A stretch of DNA of 50,971 bases from assembly GCA_003260025.2 (NCBI GenBank), contig QFZU02000081.1, positions 1 to 50,971 of the forward strand, in the 5' to 3' direction. Origin of the DNA: Microbispora triticiradicis (GTDB taxonomy: Bacteria > Actinomycetota > Actinomycetes > Streptosporangiales > Streptosporangiaceae). Shown here in pieces: positions 1 through 7,564 of this stretch; the first letter of the stretch is position 1, and each line of letters begins with the position of its first letter. The notes under the pieces are model-generated. The model was not told the DNA's origin and made no database searches. It was given only the letters and a program-made list of their open reading frames with translations. A program made the translations under genes and the position numbers.

Positions 1-267
1 CTGCGCGAGGCGGGCGCGGCCCCGCGCCTGCGCGTGGAGACCCCGGACGTCGCCGTGGCGGCGGCCGCGCTGTCCCGGGCCGGGCTGGACGGCGTGAGCG
101 CCGGGGACGGCGAGGTCACGGCGCACGCCGGGGAGGAGCCGCCCGAGCGGATCTGCGCGCTGCTCGTCGGCGAGGGCGTGGCGGTGCGGGGGTTCGGGGT
201 GGTCCGTCCCACGCTGGAGGAGGTCTTCGTCGGGCTGACGGGGGAGGGGTTCGATGTCGAGGCATGA
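1..267 (+). CDS. ABC transporter ATP-binding protein, C-terminal end (partial)
   Basis: The frame is open from the first base, so the gene starts outside the window. Only about 88 residues remain, with no Walker or signature motif. The end, a run reading VRPTLEEVFVGLTGEGFD, is the usual tail of drug- or lipid-exporting ABC-2 ATPases (PTLEEVFL.LTG), which is the basis for the call. The stop overlaps the start of the permease gene at 254 by 14 bases, so the two are translationally coupled and probably form one exporter. The substrate cannot be told. Confidence 0.75.
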   Translation: MREAGAAPRLRVETPDVAVAAAALSRAGLDGVSAGDGEVTAHAGEEPPERICALLVGEGVAVRGFGVVRPTLEEVFVGLTGEGFDVEA

Positions 268-1342
268 GACCGGGACAGCCGCGCCGGTGGCGCGGCCGGT
301 GGCGGAGGAGCGGGCGCCGCTCGACGAGGCCACGCCCGGCACCCCGGGCGGCGCGTCCGACGGCGGGCCGGGCGCAGCGTTGGACGGCAAGCCGGGCACG
401 GCCGTGGATAGCGGGCCGGGCGCAGCGTTAAGCGACGGGCCGGGCACCGGGCCGGGCGCAGCGGTCCACGGCACGCCAGGCGATGGGTTGGGCGGCGCGT
501 CCGGAACGGGGGCCGCGCCGCGCCCGTCGTCCGTGCGGCACATGGCGCGGCTGCTCGCCTCCGAGGCCGGGCTGACGTTCCGCCGGCCGCGCAACCTGGC
601 GATGCTCGGTGTGCTCGCGGTCGTGCCGGTGCTGATCGGCGTGGCGGTGCGCCTCGCGTCGGACGACACGGGCGGCTCGATCGTCGGGCAGATCGCGGGC
701 AACGGGCTGATGCTGACGTTCGCCGCCTTCGCGATCATGCTGCCGATCGTGCTGCCGCTCACGGTGGCGGTCGTGGCGGGCGACGCCGTGGCGGGCGAGG
801 CCGCCCAGGGCACGCTGCGTTACCTGCTCGTCGCCCCCGTGGGACGGGCCAGGCTGCTCGCGCTCAAGTACGCCAACGTGGTGGTCTTCTGCCTCGCCGC
901 GTGCGCGCTGGTGGCGCTGTCGGCGCTGGCGGCGGGGCTGGTGCTGTTCCCGGCCGGGCCGGTGACGCTGCTGTCGGGCACGACGGTCTCGGCGTCCGCC
1001 GCCCTGCTGCGCATCGGGGTGGTCGTGCTGTACGCCGCCGCCGGGATGGCGGCCCTCGGCGCCGTCGCGCTCGCGGTCTCCACGCTGACCGAGGCGCCGA
1101 TCGGGGCGGTGGCGGCGAGTGTCGTGACGGTGGTGGTCAGCCAGGTCCTGAGCGCGGTCCCGCAGCTCGCCGCCGTACGGCCGTTCCTGCTCACGACCTG
1201 GTGGGGCACGTTCGACGGCGCCCTGCGGGCGCCGATAGACGTCGACCGGATGGGGCAGGGGCTGCTGGCGTTCGCCGCCTACGTCCTGGTGTTCGGCTCG
1301 GTCGCCTGGGCGCGCTTCACGAGCAAGGACGTCACCGCCTGA
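254..1342 (+). CDS. ABC-2 type transporter permease with low-complexity N-terminus
   Basis: A 362-residue membrane protein. Residues about 1-95 are a Pro/Gly/Ala/Asp-rich tail with imperfect repeats around PGAA/PGTA and are probably unstructured in the cytosol. From about residue 100 there are six hydrophobic segments (the first near NLAMLGVLAVVPVLIGVAV) and a GEAAQGTLRYLLVAPVGR stretch, typical of ABC-2 permeases, where Ex(x)xGTL marks the coupling region. It overlaps the upstream ATPase gene by 14 bases, giving an ATPase-permease pair. Its 3' end overlaps the convergent AraC gene by 11 bases. The ATG at 254 fits the coupling, but a later start that removes the repeat tail is possible. Confidence 0.8.
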   Translation: MSRHETGTAAPVARPVAEERAPLDEATPGTPGGASDGGPGAALDGKPGTAVDSGPGAALSDGPGTGPGAAVHGTPGDGLGGASGTGAAPRPSSVRHMARLLASEAGLTFRRPRNLAMLGVLAVVPVLIGVAVRLASDDTGGSIVGQIAGNGLMLTFAAFAIMLPIVLPLTVAVVAGDAVAGEAAQGTLRYLLVAPVGRARLLALKYANVVVFCLAACALVALSALAAGLVLFPAGPVTLLSGTTVSASAALLRIGVVVLYAAAGMAALGAVALAVSTLTEAPIGAVAASVVTVVVSQVLSAVPQLAAVRPFLLTTWWGTFDGALRAPIDVDRMGQGLLAFAAYVLVFGSVAWARFTSKDVTA

Positions 1343-2336
1343 CCGGTGCCCCACGAGCGGTCGTCCGTGATCGGAAGGTACGGCGGTAGGCGTCCGGAGG
1401 CACGCCCACCGTGCGGTTGAAGTGCCGGCGCAGGGTCGTCGCGGTGCCCATGCCGGTGGCCGCCGCGATGGCGTCGATGGTCTCGTCCGTGGTCTCGAGC
1501 AACTCCTGGGCGTGGCGGATCCGCTGGGTCAGCAGCCAGCGCAGCGGGCTGGTGCCGGTCACCGACCTGAAGTGGCGGGCCAGATTGCGCGAGCTCATCC
1601 GCGCCTGGCGGGCCAGGTCCTCCACAGTGAGCGGCTGGTCCAGCCGTTCGATCACCCAGGGGAACAGCGCGGCGAGCGGGTGGTTGCCCGGGGCGGGCAC
1701 CGGGGTGGTGACGAACTGGGCCTGGCCGCCGTCCCGGTGCGGCGGTACGACCAGGCGGCGGGCGACCGCGTTGGCGATCGACGAGCCGTGGTCGAGGCGG
1801 ACGATGTGCAGGCACAGGTCCATGGCCGCGGCCTTGCCGGCGGAGGTGAGCACGCTGCCGTCGTCCACGTACAGGACGTCCGGATCCACCCGCACCTTCG
1901 GGTGGCGGGCGGCCAGGTCGCCGGTGTGCGCCCAGTGGGTGGTCGCGCGTCTCCCGTCCAGCAGGCCGGCGGCGGCCAGCACGAACGCGCCCGTGCAGAG
2001 GGAGGCCACGCGCGCGCCCGCCTCGTGGGCCGCGCGCACCGCGTCGACCAGGCCGGCGGGCGGCTCGACGTCGACGTCCGCCCACCCCGGGACGATCACG
2101 ATGTCGGCGTGCCGGATCCGGTCGAGACCGTGATCGGGTTCCAGCAGGAACCGCCCGGCCCGCACGGCGCCAGGCCCGCAGACGACGAGGCCGTACCAGG
2201 GATCGGCCAGGCCGGGGTCTGTTCCGAAGACCTCGTACGCCAGGGACAGCTCGAAGTGCAGCATCCCGTCGGTGACGGCCAACGCGACAGTGATCACGTC
2301 CGAAATTGTACGGATAACGGCGTTCCGGACACTCAC
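1332..2336 (-). CDS. GlxA-type AraC-family transcriptional regulator (DJ-1/PfpI plus HTH)
   Basis: 334 residues. The N-terminal half (about 14-185) is a DJ-1/PfpI-like domain with the nucleophile-elbow cysteine in ASLCTGAFVLAAAGLLDGR (Cys114), followed by RATTHW, as in GlxA-type regulators. The C-terminal part (about 225-325) is an AraC double helix-turn-helix ending in the family motif GVPPDAYRRTF. It probably senses a small molecule and activates nearby genes; the divergent oxidoreductase at 2406 is the natural candidate target. The GTG at 2336 gives the longest protein; a GTG 13 codons later (2297) is equally plausible because homology starts there. Confidence 0.88.
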   Translation of the reverse strand: MSVRNAVIRTISDVITVALAVTDGMLHFELSLAYEVFGTDPGLADPWYGLVVCGPGAVRAGRFLLEPDHGLDRIRHADIVIVPGWADVDVEPPAGLVDAVRAAHEAGARVASLCTGAFVLAAAGLLDGRRATTHWAHTGDLAARHPKVRVDPDVLYVDDGSVLTSAGKAAAMDLCLHIVRLDHGSSIANAVARRLVVPPHRDGGQAQFVTTPVPAPGNHPLAALFPWVIERLDQPLTVEDLARQARMSSRNLARHFRSVTGTSPLRWLLTQRIRHAQELLETTDETIDAIAAATGMGTATTLRRHFNRTVGVPPDAYRRTFRSRTTARGAPVRR

Positions 2337-2405
2337 GGTGGCATACCCACGATCGTCAGGATGTTCCCGATGGATCGCAGCGGATCATGAAGTAGAGGGG
2401 AAGCC

Positions 2406-3434
2406 GTGGAGTCGGGACTCAGGGTGGCGGTGTTCGGCGCGTACGGGCACACCGGACGGTTCGTGGTGGCACACCTGCTTGAGCGCGGGTTCGTGCCGGT
2501 TCCGTCCGGGCGCGACGCCGGCAAGCTGACGAAGCTGGCATCCGAGTCCGGGCTGGAGACCCGTCAGGCGTCCGTCGACGACCCCGCCTCGCTCGACCGC
2601 GCGCTGGCCGGCGTGGCGGCGATGATCAACTGTGCCGGTCCCTTCGCCACGACGTCCGCCCCCGTGATCGAGGCCGCACTCCGCGGGGGGATCCCGTACG
2701 TGGACGTGGCCGCCGAGATCGAGGCCAACGCCGACACCTTCCGGAACTTCACGGACCGCGCCCGCGCCGCGGGAGCGCTGATCGTCCCCGCGATGGCCTT
2801 CTACGGCGGCCTCGGCGACCTGCTGGCGACGGCCGCGATGGGCGACTGGAGCTCGGCCGACGAGGCGCACGTCGCGTACGGGCTGAGTGGCTGGCACCCG
2901 ACCGCCGGGACACGTGCCGCGGGTGCGGTCTCCGGGCAGCGGCGGGCCGGCCGGCGCGTCCGTTACCGGAACGGCCGGCTGGAGTACCACGATGACGACC
3001 TGCCGACCCTGGAGTGGCCCTTCCCCGGCCCGATGGGACCTCGAGCGGTCATCGGGGAGTTCACGATGGCCGACGTCGTCACCATCCCCAGCCACCTGTC
3101 CATCCCCGATGTGCGCACCTACATGACGGTGGAGGCGGCCAGGGACCTGTCGGCCCCGGAGACACCGGCGCCGGTTCCGGTGGACGAGCGTGGGCGGTCC
3201 GCGCAGACCTTCCTCGTCGACGTCGTCGTACGCTCCGGCGGGACCGAACGGCGCGCCGTGGCGAGCGGCCGGGACATCTACGCCGTCACCGCGCCGCTCG
3301 CGGTCGAGGCGGTCAGCCGCGTACTCACCGGACAGACCCGGGCCGTCGGCGTCGCCTCCGCCGGCGAGGTCTTCGACGCCCCCGATTTCCTGCGCGCGCT
3401 GTCCCCGCACATATCCATGGAACCGCGTCCGTAG
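2406..3434 (+). CDS. Saccharopine dehydrogenase-like NAD(P)-binding oxidoreductase
   Basis: 342 residues with an N-terminal Rossmann fold: VAVFGAYGHTGRFVVAHL is the dinucleotide-binding GxxGxxG stretch (about residues 8-25). Then come a DDPASLDRAL segment, a CAGPFATTSAPVIEAAL stretch and a YVDVAAE motif, the pattern of saccharopine-dehydrogenase-like and trans-acting enoyl reductase-like proteins. There is no signal peptide, so it is probably cytosolic. It starts with GTG after a GA-rich stretch at 2393-2402. It is divergent from the GlxA-type regulator, which probably controls it. The substrate is unknown. Confidence 0.8.
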   Translation: MESGLRVAVFGAYGHTGRFVVAHLLERGFVPVPSGRDAGKLTKLASESGLETRQASVDDPASLDRALAGVAAMINCAGPFATTSAPVIEAALRGGIPYVDVAAEIEANADTFRNFTDRARAAGALIVPAMAFYGGLGDLLATAAMGDWSSADEAHVAYGLSGWHPTAGTRAAGAVSGQRRAGRRVRYRNGRLEYHDDDLPTLEWPFPGPMGPRAVIGEFTMADVVTIPSHLSIPDVRTYMTVEAARDLSAPETPAPVPVDERGRSAQTFLVDVVVRSGGTERRAVASGRDIYAVTAPLAVEAVSRVLTGQTRAVGVASAGEVFDAPDFLRALSPHISMEPRP

Positions 3435-3537
3435 CGAGCAAATCGTCCAAGTCGGCGTCATCGCCGCTCACAAGTGATGACCTTGACCGCTCTTTGTCGC
3501 TAGTGTTGCCGCGGACCTCTCACCCAAGGTGGTGTTC

Positions 3538-4008
3538 ATGCGGCACTTCTTCGGGCTGCTCCTGGGCGTTGTCGTCGCGGCGGCTCTTCTCGTCGGTGGT
3601 GGATGGGCGTCTCAGGAGGCGGTGCGAGGGGCCGTGCAGAACGTGGACCCCGTCAGGGACACGCGGATGCTGATCGCCCTGGGTGTCATGGTCGTCGTCG
3701 GCCTGCTGCTCGGGCTGGTGCTGGTCACCCGCGTGTCGCCGCTGTCGACGTTCGTCCCGTCGATGGCGCTGCTGGCGTGGACCGTGGTCTACCTCCTCGA
3801 CGTGTCGCGCGCCGCGAGCCTGGTGCCCACCGGGCCCTCGGTGCACGCGGAACTGCTGCAGGCCGGTCGGGGCGCGCTCACGCTGCTGTCGACCGGCGTG
3901 TACGCCCTGCTCGGCATCGCGTTGTTCCTCCCGGTGCTCATGCCGTCCCGCTGGTCCCGCCCGGAACGGGAGGAAGAGGAGGAGTACGAGGAGACCCTCG
4001 GCTACTGA
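3538..4008 (+). CDS. Small integral membrane protein, unknown function
   Basis: About 156 residues with four predicted membrane helices (near residues 5-25, 45-65, 70-90 and 115-135) and an acidic, cytosolic-looking tail rich in Glu and ending in Tyr. The ATG at 3538 is preferred over the upstream GTG at 3529 because AAGGTGGT just before it can act as ribosome-binding site. The 3' end overlaps the convergent ABC ATPase gene by 71 bases. I recognise no family. Confidence 0.65.
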   Translation: MRHFFGLLLGVVVAAALLVGGGWASQEAVRGAVQNVDPVRDTRMLIALGVMVVVGLLLGLVLVTRVSPLSTFVPSMALLAWTVVYLLDVSRAASLVPTGPSVHAELLQAGRGALTLLSTGVYALLGIALFLPVLMPSRWSRPEREEEEEYEETLGY

Positions 4009-4738
4009 GGTAGAGGTCGGTCACCACTTCCTCGATGGACGTCCGGCCGGGGACCAGCGCCCGCAGGTCGTCGAGTGTGCCGTCGAAGGCCAGGCTGCCG
4101 TGGTCGATCAGCAGCACCCGCCGGCACAGCCGCTCCACGTCGCCGAGGTCGTGCGTGGTCAGCAGCACCGTCGTCCCGTGCTCCGCGTTGCGGCGCCGCA
4201 GGAAGTCGCGCACCTCCGCCTTGCTGACGACGTCGAGCCCGATCGTCGGCTCGTCGAGCACCAGCACGGCGGGGTCGTGCAGCAGGGCGGCGGCGATGTC
4301 GCCGCGCATCCGCTGCCCCAGGCTCAGCTGACGCACCGGCGTCGTGAGGAAGGCGCCGAGATCCAGCAGGACGCAGAGCTCGTCCAGCCGGTCGCGGAAC
4401 ACCTTGCGATCTACTTTGTAAAGGAGCCGGTTCAGCTCCAGGCTGTCCCTCAGCGGCAGATCCCACCACAGCGTGGTCCGCTGGCCGAAGACGACCCCGA
4501 TCCGGCGGGCGAGGGCCGTACGGCGCCGGGCCGGATCGAGGCCGTCCACCCTGATCCGGCCCGAGGTGGGGGCGAGGATCCCGGTCAGCATCTTGATCGT
4601 GGTGGACTTTCCCGCGCCGTTCGGGCCGAGGCAGGCGACGAACTCCCCGGGCGCGACGTGGAAGGACAGGTCCCGTACGGCGTGCACGACCTGGCGGCGC
4701 ACCCGGAAGACCCGGCCGAGCTCCGCCGCGTCGATCAC
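3938..4738 (-). CDS. ABC transporter ATP-binding protein (DUF990-type exporter)
   Basis: 266 residues with Walker A GPNGAGKST, the variant signature LSLGQRMRGDIAAAL, Walker B VLVLDEPTIGLD and the switch histidine in LLTTHDLGD. The sequence RIGVVFGQRTTLWWDLP after Walker A is typical of ATPases that work with ABC2_membrane_6 (DUF990) permeases. It is the third gene of a minus-strand operon, 21 bases after the permease ending at 4760. The C-terminal 23 or so residues (SSRGSPRTPPLPPVP and on) lie in the overlap with the convergent membrane gene and look non-conserved, so the reading frame has probably lengthened at its end. Confidence 0.92.
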   Translation of the reverse strand: MIDAAELGRVFRVRRQVVHAVRDLSFHVAPGEFVACLGPNGAGKSTTIKMLTGILAPTSGRIRVDGLDPARRRTALARRIGVVFGQRTTLWWDLPLRDSLELNRLLYKVDRKVFRDRLDELCVLLDLGAFLTTPVRQLSLGQRMRGDIAAALLHDPAVLVLDEPTIGLDVVSKAEVRDFLRRRNAEHGTTVLLTTHDLGDVERLCRRVLLIDHGSLAFDGTLDDLRALVPGRTSIEEVVTDLYLSSRGSPRTPPLPPVPGGTSGTA

Positions 4739-4759
4739 TGGTCCACCTCGGTCATCTGG

Positions 4760-5548
4760 TCAGCTCCCCGTTGATCGGTATCGGCGGATTCCCGCCCGCC
4801 AGGCGAGCGCGGCCACGGCGGCCAGCGCGAGCGCGGCGGCGGGGGACAGCAGGCCCGTCCAGGACGGCAGGCCGAGGGGGTCGGGCCGGTCGAGCACGTA
4901 GAGCCCCGGCCGCCAGTTGACGAACGCCAGCGGCAGCACGTACGTGAGGCCCTGCACGATGCGCGGGTCGTAGACGCTCAGCGGATACTGGTTGAGCATC
5001 GCCCCGCCGTAGGTGAACGCGTTGGCCACCTCGGGCGCGTCGGTGAGCAGGAACTGCAGCGCGCCGCCGAGGGTGAACATCGACGTGAAGATCACGATGC
5101 CTGAGACGACCATGACGGGCACCATCCAGGCCCTGCCGAGCGGTATGTCCAGCCGGGCCAGGGCGACGCCGAGCACCGCCGCCGCCATGACGACCCGGCC
5201 GATGCGGTGCGGCCCGAAACGGTCGGCGGCCACCTGCGCCCAGGTGGCGACCGGCCTGACCAGCATCACGTCGAGCGTCCCGGCCTTGATGTGCTGACTG
5301 ATCCGGTCGACGTTGCCGAAGAGCATGTCGGAGGTCGCGAAGGCCAGTTCCGACGTGCCGTACAGGAACATGACCTCGGCCGGTCCGAACCCGGCCAGGG
5401 AGTCGGTGTTCGCGAAGATCACCCAGATCACGGCGATGTCGAGGCCGCCGATCACGAAGGCGCCCGCGGCCATGAGCGCGAACGAGACGCGGTACTGCGC
5501 GGCGGCGCGCGTCCAGGCCCAGACGAGCAGCGCGTACGTCCTGATCAC
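4760..5548 (-). CDS. ABC-2 family permease (ABC2_membrane_6/DUF990), second subunit
   Basis: 262 residues and about six membrane helices. The stretch HIKAGTLDVMLVRPVATW matches the conserved I..G.LD..L.RP motif of DUF990 permeases, and the C-terminus has LPLAFVNWRPGLYVL. It lies 6 bases downstream of the other permease and upstream of the ATPase, so the exporter is probably a permease heterodimer with an ATPase dimer. The cargo is not evident; related exporters move hydrophobic or cationic compounds. Confidence 0.88.
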   Translation of the reverse strand: MIRTYALLVWAWTRAAAQYRVSFALMAAGAFVIGGLDIAVIWVIFANTDSLAGFGPAEVMFLYGTSELAFATSDMLFGNVDRISQHIKAGTLDVMLVRPVATWAQVAADRFGPHRIGRVVMAAAVLGVALARLDIPLGRAWMVPVMVVSGIVIFTSMFTLGGALQFLLTDAPEVANAFTYGGAMLNQYPLSVYDPRIVQGLTYVLPLAFVNWRPGLYVLDRPDPLGLPSWTGLLSPAAALALAAVAALAWRAGIRRYRSTGS

Positions 5549-5554
5549 CGGTGC

Positions 5555-6361
5555 TCACCCACCCTGGATCACGACCTTCCTGCGGGCGGCCCGCGTCAGC
5601 AGCGCCCCCAGTGCCAGCAGGACCGTCGCCCACAGCGCCTGGAAGGCCAGGGCGCGCACCGGCTCGGCCGTGCCGAGGTAGACGTCGGAGGGCGCCTGCG
5701 CCATCGCCGCCCACGGCAGGGCGCGGGTCAGCGAGCCGAACCATCCGGGAAAGATCGTCAGGGGCAGCATGAGCCCGCTGAAGAACGTCGTGAGCACCAG
5801 CGAGAGCGTGGCGAGACCACGGTCGTCCATAACCCAGCAGGACGCCAGCGCGACCAGGTAGCGCCACCCGAAGCTCACCACCACCCCGAGCGTCACGCTC
5901 GCCAGGAACGCGGCCGGGGCGCGCGGGGCGACGATGCCGAACAGCGCCGCGCCCGCGAGGGCGGGCGGGACGCTCCGGGCGAGGAAGAGGAACGCCGCCC
6001 GGCCCAGGTCCTCCGACAGGCACCACAGTTGCAGGGGCGCCGGTCGGACCAGGTCGAGCGCGACGTCGCCGCTGCGGATCCGCTGCGGCAGGTCGAGCCC
6101 GATACCGAACAGCTGCATCGGGCCGATGCACGCCTGGGTGAGAAAGCAGAAGGTCACGGCGTCCGCGACGGAGTACCCCCCGAGGCCCGGCCGGGCCTGC
6201 CACAGCGCGATCAGCACGTACGCGCGCAGCACCCCGAAGACGGTGTTGGTGAACGCCCCGGCCAGGGCCGCCGGCCAGTAGGCGGCATGCCTGCGGAAGC
6301 CGTACCAGGCCAGCCGGGGATAGAGGGGAAGCGCCGCGCCGCTCGTCAAACTCGCCTCCAC
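5555..6361 (-). CDS. ABC-2 family permease (ABC2_membrane_6/DUF990), first subunit
   Basis: 268 residues, about six membrane helices, with the family motif RIRSGDVALDLVRPAPLQL and a late GLMLPLTIFPGWFGSL segment. It is the first gene of the three-gene exporter operon (permease, permease, ATPase) on the minus strand. Upstream of its start (6361) lies the 220-base region shared with the divergent hydrolase gene, so both may be controlled from the palindromes there. Confidence 0.88.
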   Translation of the reverse strand: MEASLTSGAALPLYPRLAWYGFRRHAAYWPAALAGAFTNTVFGVLRAYVLIALWQARPGLGGYSVADAVTFCFLTQACIGPMQLFGIGLDLPQRIRSGDVALDLVRPAPLQLWCLSEDLGRAAFLFLARSVPPALAGAALFGIVAPRAPAAFLASVTLGVVVSFGWRYLVALASCWVMDDRGLATLSLVLTTFFSGLMLPLTIFPGWFGSLTRALPWAAMAQAPSDVYLGTAEPVRALAFQALWATVLLALGALLTRAARRKVVIQGG

Positions 6362-6488
6362 GCCGCGCGTTTTGCGAAAACTTTACCCGGAGCCGCGACA
6401 CCGGGGGACTGACGGCGTGAGCGTGGGGCAGCGGACCGTTTTCGAGCCGTTTTCGGGATCTCCGCATGGGGAACCCATGACCTGCGGA

Positions 6489-6506
6489 TGTTACCTTGTC
6501 GTAACA
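6489..6506. promoter_or_regulatory. Inverted repeat TGTTAC-N6-GTAACA, candidate operator
   Basis: Two perfect 6-base arms (TGTTAC at 6489-6494 and GTAACA at 6501-6506) lie 78 bases before the hydrolase start and 128 bases from the divergent exporter operon. The form suits a dimeric regulator. No -10/-35 pair is clear enough to call. Confidence 0.45.
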
Positions 6507-6531
6507 TCGTCGTAATGGGGATGAAACCTAC

Positions 6532-6541
6532 CTACCGGTAG
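6532..6541. promoter_or_regulatory. Palindrome CTACCGGTAG, candidate TetR-type operator
   Basis: A perfect 10-base palindrome, extended on the left by a direct CCTA repeat (ACCTACCTACCGGTAG). ACC(T)ACCGGT-centred sites are common in TetR-family operators of actinomycetes. It sits 43 bases upstream of the hydrolase start, where a repressor would block transcription. Confidence 0.45.
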
Positions 6542-6583
6542 AACGGATTGCCTAACTGGGAACATCCCTTTTAGGAGGCTTGC

Positions 6584-7564
6584 ATGGTAGATGAGCTTAA
6601 TGTTGATATTCGTCCGGAATATCCGGTCAGCTGGCAGGCGGCCGCGATCAACGGCGTGCTCCGCGGCACCATGAAGCCGATCTCGACCCTACTGGTCCGC
6701 AACACCACGGGGATGGCGGTGGCCAGCCGGCTGATGTGCCTCGGTGAGCGCGTTCCCGGCATCCTGCCCGGCCACGTGTCCGTCGTCCCCGACGGCTTCG
6801 GCTCGTGCACGGGCGAGTGGGTGCACGGCGGGCCGTACCTGGACGAGCGGAAGGTGGTGCTCTACTTCCACGGCGGGGCCTACTTCGTCTGCTCCCCGGC
6901 CACCCACCGGCCGATCACCTGGCGGCTGTCGGCCGCCGCGGGCAGCCCGGTCTTCTCCCTCGACTACCGCCAGGGGCCCGTCCACACCCTTGCCGAGTCG
7001 CTGGCCGACGCGCTTCAGGCGTACGAGTGCCTGCTAAACCTCGGGTACGACGCCAAGGACATCCTGCTGGCCGGAGACTCCGCCGGGGGCCACCTCACCC
7101 TGGCCACCCTGCTGGCCCTCCGCGACCGAGGCATGCCCCTCCCCGCCGCCGGGGTCTGCCTCTCCCCCTGGACCGACCTCAGCGAGAGCCGCCGCCGCGT
7201 CAACGTCTGGTCCGACCCCATGCTCCCCGCGGGCCGCGTCGACTGGCTGGCCCGCCGCTGGACCGACGGCCTCGACTGCCGCGACCCCCTCGTGTCCCCC
7301 GTGTACGGCGACTACACCGGGATCCCCCCGCTGATGATCGTCACGGGCTCCACCGAGGTCCTGCGCGACGAGGCCCGCCGCGTCGCCCTCAGCGCCCGGG
7401 AGAACGGCGTGCAGGTCACCTACGAGGAGTGGACCCGCATGCCGCACATCTTCCCCCTCCTCGCCGACGTCCTCCCCGAGGGCCGCCTGTTCTTCGAGCA
7501 CGTCTCCCGCTTCCTCGACGCCGTCCGCGACCACCACGCCACCGCCGCCCCCGAGGCCGCCTGA
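6584..7564 (+). CDS. Alpha/beta hydrolase, hormone-sensitive lipase (HSL) family
   Basis: 326 residues. The oxyanion-hole motif is HGGA (residues 96-99 in LYFHGGAYF) and the nucleophile elbow is GDSAG with Ser166. The acid is probably in VTGSTEVLRDE (about 253-263) and the histidine in MPHIFPLL (His288). This is the HSL or family IV esterase layout. No signal peptide, so cytosolic. The start is well fixed by TTAGGAGG eight bases before the ATG. The jetD reading frame runs antisense through the last 530 bases of this gene. Confidence 0.93.
   Translation: MVDELNVDIRPEYPVSWQAAAINGVLRGTMKPISTLLVRNTTGMAVASRLMCLGERVPGILPGHVSVVPDGFGSCTGEWVHGGPYLDERKVVLYFHGGAYFVCSPATHRPITWRLSAAAGSPVFSLDYRQGPVHTLAESLADALQAYECLLNLGYDAKDILLAGDSAGGHLTLATLLALRDRGMPLPAAGVCLSPWTDLSESRRRVNVWSDPMLPAGRVDWLARRWTDGLDCRDPLVSPVYGDYTGIPPLMIVTGSTEVLRDEARRVALSARENGVQVTYEEWTRMPHIFPLLADVLPEGRLFFEHVSRFLDAVRDHHATAAPEAA

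Noticed and set aside
5207..6412. Plus-strand open frame of 401 codons opposite the two permeases
   Set aside because: Arg/Gln/His/Glu-rich shadow of high-GC coding DNA; no domain.
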